This document shows, piece after piece, positions 11,551 through 22,975 of a stretch of DNA of 64,000 nt. Position numbers and translations under genes: made by a program. Numbering within the stretch: the first letter of the stretch is position 1; each line of letters starts with the position of its first letter. The DNA is from Pseudo-nitzschia pungens. Taxonomy: Eukaryota > Bacillariophyta > Bacillariophyceae > Bacillariales > Bacillariaceae. The stretch is from assembly GCA_037355855.1 (NCBI GenBank), contig CM074763.1, positions 5,332,001-5,396,000 of the forward strand. The letters are read 5' to 3'. The notes under the pieces are model-generated. The model worked only from the letters and a program-made list of their open reading frames with translations. It did no database searches and was not told where the DNA came from.

Positions 11551-13328
11551 TCAGGGGACTGTAGTGGCGGTGGACGTCGAGTGCATCGACGGAGATGAAG
11601 ACGGTTTCACCATTGCACCGTGTCTGTGCCGGGGTTCAAGCGCCGGCAGGGGGGAGGAAAGCTGCACCGATTTGGACCGCATCTCGTCTCCTTCCTTCCA
11701 CATGGTCTGCTGGATGTGTTCCAGGAATTTTTGCTGGGGTCCGATCACCATTCCCGGTCGACAGATTCTCATCCAACCAATCACTTCTTTCGCCGTCATG
11801 CGATAGTGTTTCATCAGATACGCCCCTATGCAGGTTCCTGTCCGCCCCAATCCCGCCTTGCAATGAACGGCGAATCCCTTGTGGTTGGGAACTCGTTCGA
11901 AGGCAGACACGACTCTCTGCAATATTTCCATGCTCGGGCAAGAGCCGTCCGTATAGACTTCTTCGAAATGATCGATGCCGGCATCGATGAATTCCATTTC
12001 GTCGTAGTTTTTCTGATTGAGGCGCACCACCAATCCAATGTTTTTCCGTTTGAAATAGGGGATGTAATCGTTTGGACTCAGCGTGCAATATCCTTCCGGC
12101 GAAAACGTTTTGACGTAGGAGGGGCCCGCAAATGCCATGATCTTGTCCTTGACGATCCAATTTAGATCTCCCTTCTGTGATCCAACCATTTGGAAACGGA
12201 AGCGGACAACGACAAGAAACAAAATCGGTGTGAGATTGAACCGAACCAAACCGAACCGAACCGAACCGAACCAAATGAAGTACGAAATCGTCGAACGGAC
12301 CGGCAACGCAAGGCTTTTTCGTTGCCTCCGGAAAAAATCCCGACCCCAAAGCACGGTTGCAACGCATCGTTTTTCGTGTTACGCACCTCTACTTGTTCGT
12401 AATACTCGTACTCCCTGACGTCGAATCGATCGCCCCAATCGAAAAACCGAAACTGACGGGCCTTTACCAGAGCGGCAAGGCAATCCGCAAGCGTCAGGTG
12501 ATAGGGACACTCGTAGGGACTGGCGTCGTGAAACGGCGGCAACGATTTGATGGTTTGCTCCCCGATCGCACTGAGCGGCGTTAGGGGCGGATTGGAACGA
12601 TCGCTGTGCAACGTCTCGGCATTGCTTGCGTTTCCGTTTGCGGTTCCGTTTGCGGTTCCGTTTGCGCACGCGCCCATCGCTGCAATGGCCGCGGCCGCTG
12701 CGTTGGCAGACGAGAAGGGGCCATTCGCCACCGGCGGTGGCACGAAGCCGTGCATGGCCTCGTCCGGGGTCCGGCGCAATTCCAGGACCTGCCACGCGCA
12801 GATCAAAAAGATGGCATTGGCCCGCTTGCTGTTGTTCGTCGACGAGTAAAACAGGATCCTCGTTCCGTCCTTCTCCGCCCGCGCCAGGTGCTTGTTGAGT
12901 TTGTCGGTGAACCGCCAGAGCTGGCCCAGGTTCAGCGGACCAAAGTCCAGGAAGAAATTCCAGTAGACCAGCTCGTCATCGATCTGAAAGCACACCACGG
13001 GCACCTTTTGATCGGAGTTGGAGCTGTCGGCGAACGGATTGCGAATCAGGAGTTTCTGGTTTTGCAGGGCATCTTTGTCGCTCAGGGCGCAATAATAAAG
13101 ACGATTCTATAGGATCCCACATTTACAACGTATCCAATCAAGAGAAAAAGAAAATGAAATCAGAATGCAGTGGTTCTCAAAAAAAGAAGGGACGACGCCC
13201 AGGCTATTCGCAAGATCCGTCGAGCAATACTTTACAAAGAAGAAGCGAAGCGCTTCACTTACGGGAATGATCTCCACCGCACCTCTAAGAGGGTTCTTGC
13301 TTGACGCAGACATTTCCGGAATAGGCAT
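11551..13328 (-). CDS. CDC14: CDC14-type dual-specificity protein phosphatase
   Basis: Three exons: 13328-13263, 13106-12387 and 12174-11551 (introns 156 and 212 nt), 469 aa. ATG at 13328 is the first in-frame Met; a second lies at 13313. The N-terminal CDC14 domain reads IIPNRLYYCALSDK, FQIDDELVYWNFFLDFGPLN and HLTLADCLAALVKARQFRF. It is split by an Ala/Asn/Gly-rich insert. The catalytic half reads KGDLNWIVKDKIMAFAGP and carries the signature HCKAGLGRTGT with Cys about 367, then MKHYRMTAKEVIGW and CRPGMVIGPQQKFL. CDC14 removes CDK phosphates at mitotic exit and in cilium and cytokinesis control in other eukaryotes. The stop may be premature (see the neighbouring tail entry). Confidence 0.93.
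12237..12271. repeat. GAACC pentanucleotide repeat in CDC14 intron 2
   Basis: About seven GAACC-like units run inside the second intron of the CDC14 gene. Read on the coding strand this is a T/G-rich tract (GGTTC). Confidence 0.75.
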
Positions 13329-16300
13329 TCTCGTTCGATTTGTACCGATTGAATTGGATTGAAATCGCTTTGACGAGATATTTTGAAGAAGTTTCCTTTT
13401 TGCTTCGTAGTTTGGCCACCGAAGATGCGGTTCTTCGATCGACGACAACGAAACCGGTCACGACCAAAGAACAAATGCTTCTTTCGTTTCCGACTCGCTC
13501 TACGAGAACAGTATTGGTCAAGCCCGGGTGAGAGATGCCGCTGCGAGATATCAAAGCGATGGTTCATTCAATGCGGGAGACCTATCCGGAAATGTAACCA
13601 GGCTAACTCACTTCTGGTGGCTCGAGATTTGGTTTCACTCCCTCCAATATAGGTACGTGATAATGCGGTTGCATCCGCTGAACGGAGATCGTTGCGTTCT
13701 TACCTATCAGAAAATTCCCCGAACGCGAACCTCGCCTCAATGCGTTGAAAGAGTTCAGCATTCCACCATAGTGATGTCACCTCGAAAGTGCACTCCGTTC
13801 GTTATCGAATTCGGTAATTAGCGGTGCGGGATTTCCAACCGTCCTGTCAACGAACACCGAACGCATCATTCGCGATCAAAAATTGCGCGAGGGCAACAAT
13901 TTCCGGAGCGGGACCAACCCGTTCCCGATACCCCTGCGCGGTGGGAGGGCCCAGATCATTGGGGTTGCGAGACGACGCAAAAAATATGTTATGTAATTAC
14001 GGTAAGGTTAGTAAAGTCTTACTTCGTAATTACTATCAACAATTCAAAATCAATCGATCGGTGCCTGCCCAAAAATTTCTTCGCCAAGTCCCTCAGTGTG
14101 CTCTAATATGCGTGTTTCTATCTCAAAGGTTACTACTAGTAACCTTACGTAAACTTACTACTACTACGACTGGACCACTAATTCGGTTCGGTAATGTACG
14201 TTATGGGAATGATTCACACGGTCTACTACGAGTAAGGTTATGCGTTCCATAGCATTCGGATACCGTACGATCTCGGATGTGATCTCTGGGGATGCCTTCT
14301 GAGATTCGAAAATAACAATGATAAAGAATACGGTGGCCAAATTTTTGAGGGGCGAGCATCATGAAATTAGTAACTTACTTGACTATCACCAGAAGAAGAA
14401 GCAAGAATCAATGAAGAAGCAATACTACTACTACTAGTACTAGTAGTAAGCATGTTCTCTGTTTCTGATTCTACATACTACTAGTATTACTACTAGTAGT
14501 AGTAGGACTGCCATAATCAGAAACGTACAGAGGAGGATTATACATCAAAATGAATGGCAGTGAAAGGTATTGTACACACTGCTAGCATACCAGTGATGAC
14601 CAGTTGTTCTCATTTCCTGTTTTTACTACTACTGGTACTATTGTACCAGCAGTAGTATATCATCTACTAAGAAGAAACAATAATTTGACCCATTTTGTTA
14701 ACAACATGCTACTATATTGGGATTTGAATCAAGGGTTTCATACCCCTCCTCAAATAACAACTGCAAATTTAGCCTCTCTTTCTTACTACTACTATTACTA
14801 CTACTACTAGTGGTAGTACTACTAGTACTTTAAGATGCCACCACTCAAACAAGGATGACAGCAGCCTGCTTGCCGTGCACCGGAACAGTCACGAGTCCAC
14901 TCAGGACTGGGCTTTAGAATGCGATTAGCAAGTCTCTGAATCGCCAATTTGGAGGCTGCCGAATCCAATAGCAAATAGACTAATTGATAGAGCTCACAAT
15001 TTGCATATCACTACTATCCTATTCACTAGTAGAACCGGGGTATGGCATGATTTTAAAATCAAGCTGAGCGCTGAAGACCATGAGCAGAAACAACCGATTG
15101 ATCGACCAAAAAAGCTGACAAGACAAGAGCTGCCAAAATGGAAGCGCAGAGAAGCAAAATAGGGAGAAAAATGTTCCAGTGTCTGCAGCACTAAGGAACA
15201 CCAATCCCAGGAGCAGTTAGCACCATCCGATGGAGCAGCAGCAACAACAGAGACACCGAAGGACCCGGACAGGACCATGGTCGACAACAGAAATAAATGA
15301 AAACAAAAAGTGTCAAAAAAGTGACACAAAATCCAGTGAGTGGACTAACTGGACCAACACTGAGTGGATGGACAGACCGGAGAAGGGATGCCAACCAAAA
15401 TCAAAATATATGAATATCCGGAAAGGTATACAATGAATACCCAAACACCACTAATCCCATGGGAAACAGGAAGTGGGACCGGCCCGGCGAGTGCTTAATA
15501 GGGAAGCAACGCCGGAGAACCAGGGGAATCGATTCCCATGAAATAAAAACAGAAACAACTCCGGGGAACCACAGGATTCCCGGGAGCTAAAGAGAGAAAC
15601 AACCCCCACCACTGTACAAGCTTGGGGGAAAATCAGTTACAACACAAGACATCACGAGAAAGTGGTGGATCTCAGGGGGAAGAAAACTGGAGCAATCACT
15701 TGTTGTATAGTAGTGTGCCAGGGCATTACCTAATCCATCTGCTGGTGAGTGTTTGTTTATTTACCTATTGTGGTGATGAGCTTGGTAGTTTGGATGCTCA
15801 TAACCTGCGAAATGTTGGGTTGCTCCTATGATTGAGGATATAAACGCATGTACTTCTTCGTATTACAATACGAGTGAGATTATTCACTAGTTACTAGGGA
15901 TTCATCATACATGATGTATCACTACGTACCGGTAAGTATTTAGGGTAGAAACGTAACCATTAACCATAGAATGAGGATAAGGGTTGAAATACATACGAGT
16001 AAGGTTTTACTACATACGTACTCGTACGGTACCCGCATACTGTTTCTTTCGTTCGTACCAATTTTTTGTCGACCAAGTCCCGCGAAAAACAAGGCCTTGC
16101 CATCGCGTCAAACTGCTCACGGGTACCGTATGAACTCTCACGCACAATCACGTAACTTACACGTACTTGTGCACACTTCAATCAACAAAAAACAAGAAAG
16201 TCTTTTTGTTCACTCGCAGAACCATATCGAAAAAGAACATCGTAGAAAACCGGCACAGAACCATCTCGATCGAAGAATCATCACCCGTCCGTCTTCGAAA

Positions 16301-16584
16301 AGTCGACACGAAAAGACACGCGTGAAAAACAATAATTCTTTGATCTTGTTACGATTTCTACGGTAAGCCTTACGGTAAGCCTTACGGGTACAAAGTAACT
16401 TACAAGTAATCTTACTGCCGGAGTGTCTCCCAAATCCGGAACGAAACCCAAGACACGCAGCATCCATCGTGCATCCTATATTATACATCCACGACCGACG
16501 AACCTCGACACTAAATTCATAAGCCTTTCCTTCGAAAGCAGAAGCAATCCAATCCATTGCATTCCATTCAAGCCAGCAAGCACC
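13329..16584. other. 3.2-kb intergenic region without a recognised gene
   Basis: The divergent promoter region between the CDC14 and zinc-finger genes. It has AAGGTTAC/TTACTTCGTA words near 14000 and 16000-16410 and TAC/TAG arrays at about 14421-14505 and 14785-14831. A purine-rich stretch of about 1 kb (14840-15840) contains no long frame. The latter could be a decayed repeat, but I found neither terminal repeats nor protein similarity. Confidence 0.4.
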
Positions 16585-18272
16585 ATGATGATGTCCAAGC
16601 CCACCTCTTCGGAGGAAACCAAGGAAGAGATGCCCTCCTTCGCGATGCCTCCTCCCCCAACGGCACTCAACGTGGGATCCGTTGCCGACCTGGAGCGGCG
16701 CCTGGCCGAGATGGGGACCAAGAAAGAGGCGGCACCGGCACCTCCCCCGCAACCGGTGGTTGCCAAACCGTCGGCACCGGCGCCCGCAACAGCAGCGGCA
16801 GCAGCAGCAGCAGCACCCTCCGTAAAGGGAGGTAAAAATGCCCTGTTGGTAAGTCGACGGCAGCGAATAAGATTACGGAACGCAACGATCGATCGATTCG
16901 ATCGAATTTTTTTCTTCCGACGATGGCGATACACACGAAGGAAACGAAACGTTGCGCCTCCGAACATAACATCTCCACTTTTCGTGCTCTGCTCTGCTCT
17001 GACCATCTTGTTTCGAACTGAACTCTGCCTCTTGCGATGGCGCAAAAAACCAAACGCGAATGACCCACGAAAAATCCAAAAATAAAAACAATCCAAAAAA
17101 ATAATACGCAATACCCAATACGCAATGCAACCCGCAACGATGCAAATTTAAATCCTAACGTTCGAAACGATACAATCACCAGGCCCGAATCATGGCAGCG
17201 AAGGAAAAGCAGGAGAAAAAGGCAGCCGCACCTCCCCCGCCGCCAGCGCCAGTGGCTCCGCCAGAGCCGTCCGATTTGCTTATGGATTTCGATGCGCAGT
17301 GCTCGCAAATGGAACTTCCACCACCATCGTACGAAACCAATTTTTTGAAGGACGTTCCTCCTCCCGCGTTTGACGTGATGGAACAACAGCAGCAACAGTA
17401 CCAGCAACAGCAACAGCACAAGCAACAGCAGCAAGAACAACAATTTCCTCCCCCGCCCCCGATCGAATCCGTCCTCCCTCCACCTCCGCCCCTGAACGAT
17501 GTTTTGCCACCACCTCCCATGCCAGAGGGCGATCTCTTGAACATGGGCTTCCCCTCAGCCCCGACCGCGTCGGCACCCATGTTCGAAGACTTACACACGC
17601 AACAGGAACAGGAACTCCATCCACCACCCCTTCCGCCTCCCATGGAAGCAGCAGCAGCAGCACCGGCCGCCCCGGACATTGACGACTCCATCCTGAATGC
17701 GCTGGATCCCGCCGAGCGAGAAGCATTCCTGGAAGAGCAACGGAAAATCCTGGAACAAATCGAGAAAGAAAAGTCCAACAACGAAGCTTCCAGTGCCGCA
17801 GCCAGGGCCATGGCGTTCGACCAGCGCAGCTCTTCCGCGGTTGCCAACGTGGCGGCCTCGTACGAACGAGGCGGGGCCAGCCGAAGCCAGCCATTGTCGT
17901 CGTCCCGCAGCAACAGCAACAGCAGCAGCAACAGCAACAGCAACAACCGCACGGTGGATCTCGGCGGCGGAACAGAGGTTGCGGTGCACGGATCCGAGAC
18001 GACGCAAAAAGCCATTGACAATGGCACGGCGGTCATTGTCAAGTGCATGTCGTGCGACAACTGGATGCAGGTCACCGAAGCGGCCGAGCTCATGTTTTGC
18101 CCGATCTGCCAGGTGGTTTGCCCCGTAGAAAAGAAGGGCGCCGCTACGACCGCGGACATGGAGGCGGCGGCTCAGCTCGCGGCCGACGCGGAACTGGCCG
18201 AAAAACTCCAAAAGGAGGAATACGCGAGCGCCGAAGGACGCCGCGCAAACCGAACACGCAGCAGCAACCGAA

Positions 18273-18304
<32 letters not shown>

Positions 18305-18655
18305 CGACAATCCGACGGCCAATCCTGGTATGATTGGTTGACCGGGGCTTCGGCACCCGCCGCAGCTCCCGCCACGCGATCGTCTTCCAGCAGGGCAACC
18401 GCTTCTTCCGCCGCCCCCTCCGGATCCAGGGGTCTGGTAACGGCACAGACCGGTGAGGAGGGTCGGTCGTACGGCGGCGGAGGCGGAGCCCGGATCGCCG
18501 AACCCAAATCCATGTTTTCCTGCGTTGCGGATTCCATGGGCACGGCCGTCTCGCAAATGTACACGCTGTCGGCCGACGAGGAAGGGAACGTCCACGGTGT
18601 CGACTCGCAGGGACTGCTGGCCATGCCGGACGTTTCGCGCCAACGGGAGCATTGA
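16585..18655 (+). CDS. Pro/Gln-rich protein with C-x2-C/C-x2-C zinc ribbon
   Basis: Two exons: 16585-16848 and 17183-18655 (334-nt intron, donor GTAAGT), 578 aa. The junction reads NALLARIMAAKEKQEKK. Most of the protein is disordered: PPPP runs, a Gln-rich block near residues 160-180, and Ala, Ser/Asn and Gln runs. A helical charged stretch (LDPAEREAFLEEQRKI) precedes the only clear motif, VKCMSCDNWMQV...MFCPICQVVCP (Cys 376, 379, 394, 397), a small zinc ribbon. After it come a short helix (AELAEKLQKEEY) and a SWYDWLTG motif. Function unknown; the architecture suggests an adaptor or regulatory protein (inference). Confidence 0.8.
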
Positions 18656-19676
18656 CGGATTGGAAGGAACGTTACGGTACGGAACGGAACGGAAAATTAG
18701 GAACGGAAAATTAGGAACGGAATTCGGAGGATGACAAATTCGGAATCCCCTTTCACAAAACCAAGTAATGATAATGATTACAATCGACATAATAATACAA
18801 GTAATACTAATAATAACAACAACAACAACAAGAAGAAGAAGAACTAGTAAGACTCGTCATCCCTATCGAAATTAGACCAGCCGCACGAACGATGAAAAAA
18901 AAAAACACTCTTGCGTTGCGTTGCAATCGCTGTGCTCCGTACAAGAACGGTACGGTACGTGCGAGGAATAACGGAACAAAGCAGTTTTTCATTTCACCGC
19001 GGTGCACACGAGCGATACGGACTCGACGATGTATGTCGCGGTCATTCAGTCAGTCGGTCGGTCGGTCATTCGTCACTGCAGAAGCTCGTGCGGCACCGTA
19101 CCTTACTCGTACGCTACAAGCAAACAATTGCACGGATGGATGGATGGATGGATGGATGAATGGATGGATAAGTTCCTTCTCTCCACTGCTACTACTAGCA
19201 CCGGTTGCGGTTTGAGATAGATGGATCGCTCGGGATCGACGATGATCGATTCCTTCCGGAGTGTAGGTCATCTCGTCACTTCTCGAATCCATCGAGCAGT
19301 GAGTTACCATACCACAGGTGCGCGGGACGCGAACCGTCACCGTGCGGCGAGCGCAGTTCTGTCTTATTGATTGAATGGTTCTCGGTCTCTCTCTCTCTCT
19401 CGCTTTATAGTCACAACAATGGTTCTACAGCAATCATATTTTTCATACTTTATGGCTACACTGCGCGTAATTTACAATGGTCTCTTCCCCGACAAACAAA
19501 TAATAGTAATAATCAGTGAAAATATGATAGCAATTTCTTCTTCTATCCCCAAACCGTAGGAGTTGCCCACTCTCCCGATGCTCCCGGGCTACCTCGGAAA
19601 GCTCAGCATCAACCTTTTGGTGAGATCAATGGATTTCATCTTCTCACTTCGCTTCCCTTCCCTTCCCTTCCCTTCA
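18656..19676. other. Convergent intergenic region with simple repeats
   Basis: No gene is supported. It holds an AAC/AAG tract (about 18815-18845), a GGAT tetranucleotide array (about 19133-19170), a CT run near 19385 and a CCCTT array (about 19648-19675) that touches the end of the RING gene. Confidence 0.55.
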
Positions 19677-21379
19677 CTACACTCCACTTCGACGACATGT
19701 AAGATAGGGTCCTCCCCCAGAATGCGGTCGTTGCTGTTGGTATCTTTGGGAGTGGTACTGTGGTGGTCCCCGGGGTGTGGAATGCCCCTGCGGGCGTTGC
19801 TGCTGTTGATGATGCCGCTGCGGCTGTCGCGACTGAGGATAGGAACCAGAGCCTCGGTGGCCCCCCGCAAAGGCGTTGCTCGGAGACAGGGGTCGTTTGC
19901 GCCCTCCTCCTCCGGTCTCGGAACTAGAGGCCGCGGCTCCACCCGAAAAGGAATAGCCCGTGGTCGCGGTGATGTGGCGAATCCGACCGCCACTGTTCCC
20001 CGATCCGGTGCTCTGGTGAGACGAAACACTCCCGCCACTGCTTCCGCTGTATAGATGAGTGGTCCCGCTTCGTAGACGGTGGTGGTTCACCGGCATGGCT
20101 TGTGCCTGTCGGTTCACATCGGGCGAAGACTGTGGTCTGTAGGGGCCAGAGGGTCCCGACGTCTTTTGATACGGATTGTACAAGGCATAATCAGTATTGT
20201 TTGGTACCCGCCGATTGCGATTTTCTTGGGACAGAGGTCGAGCATTGTTGTAAGGGTTTATCGGTGGAGGAGGCAATATATTGCCACGATTCCCAGCGCC
20301 GTCCAACCGCTGCTCGTACGGGTTCTGTGGCGCAGGCGATCGCGACGGTTGAGAGGATCGATGCGATGAACCCCCGTGTTGATATTGCTCAGGTCCGGTG
20401 AATGATGGTGGCACGTTTTCGATTCCCGCAATCACTCCTCCATTCAGATTGCCTAAATTTTCGTGTTGATCGCTGACACGTCTCGGTCTTGTGCGAGCAG
20501 AAATAGCACTGCCATCCAGTCTACCGAGCAATGGTTCTCGTTCGGTGTTTCTGTGGTTTCTCCTTCCACGGCTGTCGCTGCTGACAATGCTGCTGGGTGA
20601 TTGAGGTGTGCGCGACTCGAACATTTTCCGAAAGTTAGCCAGCTGTCTATCCTTCTCTCCGAGCTTTTCCCGTGCAACCATCAGTTCTTTCTTGTAGCTT
20701 TCCGTGATTTCCTTTTGCTTGTTGAGTTCTTGTTTCAGACTGCTTTGTTCGTCTTTCATTCCTCGCAGGGTCTTCTGAACCTGCAGGAAATTCCGGGTCT
20801 GTGCGATGTTCTCCCGGAGGAATTGCCGAAAGACAAACTTGGTCCCTCCTCGATACATCTGGGACTGCCGTTGGATTCTATCCCACAAATCATCCGAGTG
20901 AAGAGTTCTAGAATCTGGAGATCTCTTAACGAATATTTGTTTGTACATGGACTGGTTCGCTTCGTCGACCGTGGGAGGTCGTGCGATCATTAGTTCCTTG
21001 AAATCGGATTCCACCATGGTGCGATGGCAGATGGGACAATTCGGATTCTTCGCGAAATGCGAACACGTACATTCTGAGATGGCACCCCATGGTACAAAGG
21101 ACAACGACCAGAACCAAAACAATGAATGGTGAGTCCCTACTCGCACGGTCGAATCATCGTCGTTTGTCCCACAGCATATGCGCCATCTCGGATTTCACTT
21201 TGTTCGCGCGTACCTTCGCAGATCAGACAGTTGCACGCCAAGACGAAGACCGTCGAGGACAACGGCTTTCGACAAAGGTTGCATCGCACAGCCGTGAGTT
21301 GCGGAACACCAGACGACAGCTGCTGCTGTTGCTGCCGCCGCTGCTGAAGTTGCAGCTGGTTCTGCGAATGCTGCGACAT
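19677..21379 (-). CDS. RING-finger protein resembling HEI10/CCNB1IP1
   Basis: Two exons: 21379-21214 and 21073-19677 (140-nt intron, donor GTACGC), 520 aa. ATG at 21379 is the first Met in frame after an upstream stop. The start is a Gln-rich segment, then a RING formed across the intron: VRCNLCRKPL, VLACNCLICEECTCSHF and NCPICHRTM (Cys 33, 36, 49, 51, 54, 57, 59, 68, 71). A helix/coiled coil follows (LQVQKTLRGMKDEQSSLKQE) and then a long Ser/Pro/Gly/Asn-rich tail. A single N-terminal RING, coiled coil and disordered tail match the HEI10/Zip3 class, E3 ligases that select meiotic crossover sites. The family call rests on architecture and the first RING half, not on an alignment. Confidence 0.65.
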
Positions 21380-21708
21380 TCGAGAAGACAGCTCCGTGAC
21401 TTGAGAAGCAGAATTGTTGCCGACTGTTCCAGCGACCACCGACCTCAACAAAGAATATGGTAACGCGCGACTTGGTTCCACTACGTCACCGGTTGCGTTG
21501 AAACCAAAGATCCGCAGCAGAAGAGGAAGAAGAACGTTCTCTCATTAATACCGTAACTTACCGGTAAATGGGGCACCAGATCGTCGACCATGGGTCACGG
21601 AGCGCTTGCTTCGTACGCAAGAACAAGGAGGAAGATCAGATTTTACGGTAACTTTTCGCGTTTTCGGGTAGAGTTTACCCAGATGGTGGATCGCGATTGG
21701 GGGAGAAT

Positions 21709-21948
21709 GGATAAAGAAGGACGAGAAATCTTAATGACTTTTACGTGTTCTGCTCACCATATGGAGAGAGGAGAAGGACGGTACCAGGACAGAAGGACTT
21801 TCTCATCAAGTGGCTTTTTGGAGAAGGGATAAAGAAGGACGAGAAATCTCAAAATGACTATTACGTGTTCTGCTCACCATATGGAGAGAGGAGAAGGACG
21901 GTACCAGGACAGAAGGACTTTCTCATCAAAAGTGGCTTTTTCGAATTT
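21709..21948. repeat. Two-copy tandem duplication, unit about 120 bp
   Basis: The block from AAAGAAGGACGAGAAATC through CTTTCTCATCAA occurs twice with a period of about 120 bp (for example TGCTCACCAT at 21751 and 21871). A few substitutions and a 2-bp indel separate the copies. A frame (21745-21999) reads both units but has no recognisable domain. Confidence 0.8.
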
Positions 21949-22975
21949 TTGCCTCACTGGATTCAAAAGATTCAGGACGAGAACCGAGAATCGTTTTGAC
22001 GTTTCGCCCTTCCATGGTAACAGATGGTTTTTGGATCGGTAACGGATTGCATCCGGTGATCGCATCGGAAGAAAAAATCCAAATCGGTGAAATTGTAATT
22101 AACTTACCCCAACCCCAACCCTTCTCTCGAGATCCAAAAACGCGAAATCAATTGTTAGTCGAATTGATCAATTTTATCGGCCTATTCCTCTCTCAAAATC
22201 AAAACCCTGCTATGCATCTACCGTTATGCCACCTGGAACCAAAATCCCTAACACTTGCTTTTTCCATGCGCTGGACATGATGGCTTGCGCTCCGGAAGAG
22301 ACAAGAAACTGCAGCCGGAAGCATGCTTTTTGCGTGCAAAAGAAACCTACGACAGAATCCACGCTTTTCTTGCGCGATTGCTTCCCACGAACCAATCAAA
22401 ATCAAAGATTTCTGCAAGAGTCATCGCTGGTAAGGTTGCCGTCACGGTTGCAATCTCAAACGCTCGCGCGTCAGATTTGCTCACGCACTTGTTCGCCCGA
22501 TTTTGCTCTCCAAGCAACCACCACAAGTAAAGATCACAGAAATAAGGCCATTTTCCCGATGGAGAAAACAAGGCGAGAAAGAAGAAAAACATCGTTTTAA
22601 CAGGAGTCGTTTAGTAACTTAGCCAACACGACAAAGATATCTTGCAACCGATAGAATAGAATGGTAAGTCGGCACGCACACTCTATTTCGAAGCAACAGC
22701 AATAAGAATCATTGAAAAGAAACAGGAGAAGGAGACACAATTGAAGAGTAATAATCGTTGAACAAAGAATATTGAAACTTCACCGAAAATTACAAACGGT
22801 CACCCTTTCATCGACCTTATCGACCTTTCCGACATCACCGACACATAGAACCTCCTGTAACTGCATTCTAATCCGTCTCTTCCATCGGATAATTTCTCGG
22901 ACTCCCGCCGCTATTAATTTTGATTGACCGTTTACATTCTGCCGAAAACCCGACACGATTCATCAATAATACACA
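21949..22975. other. Intergenic region upstream of the riboflavin gene
   Basis: About 1 kb with no recognised gene. Frames of up to about 120 codons exist but look compositionally random. The last 200 bp are AT-rich and presumably hold the promoter of the riboflavin gene. Confidence 0.45.

Noticed and set aside
14840..15840. Possible LTR retrotransposon fragment
   Set aside because: Purine-rich and element-like in texture, but no paired terminal repeats, primer-binding site or protein motif could be shown.
17176..18159. Long reverse-strand frames over the zinc-finger gene
   Set aside because: They are translations of Pro/Gln codon runs into Cys/Ser/Gly runs; the + strand has the splice junction and zinc ribbon.
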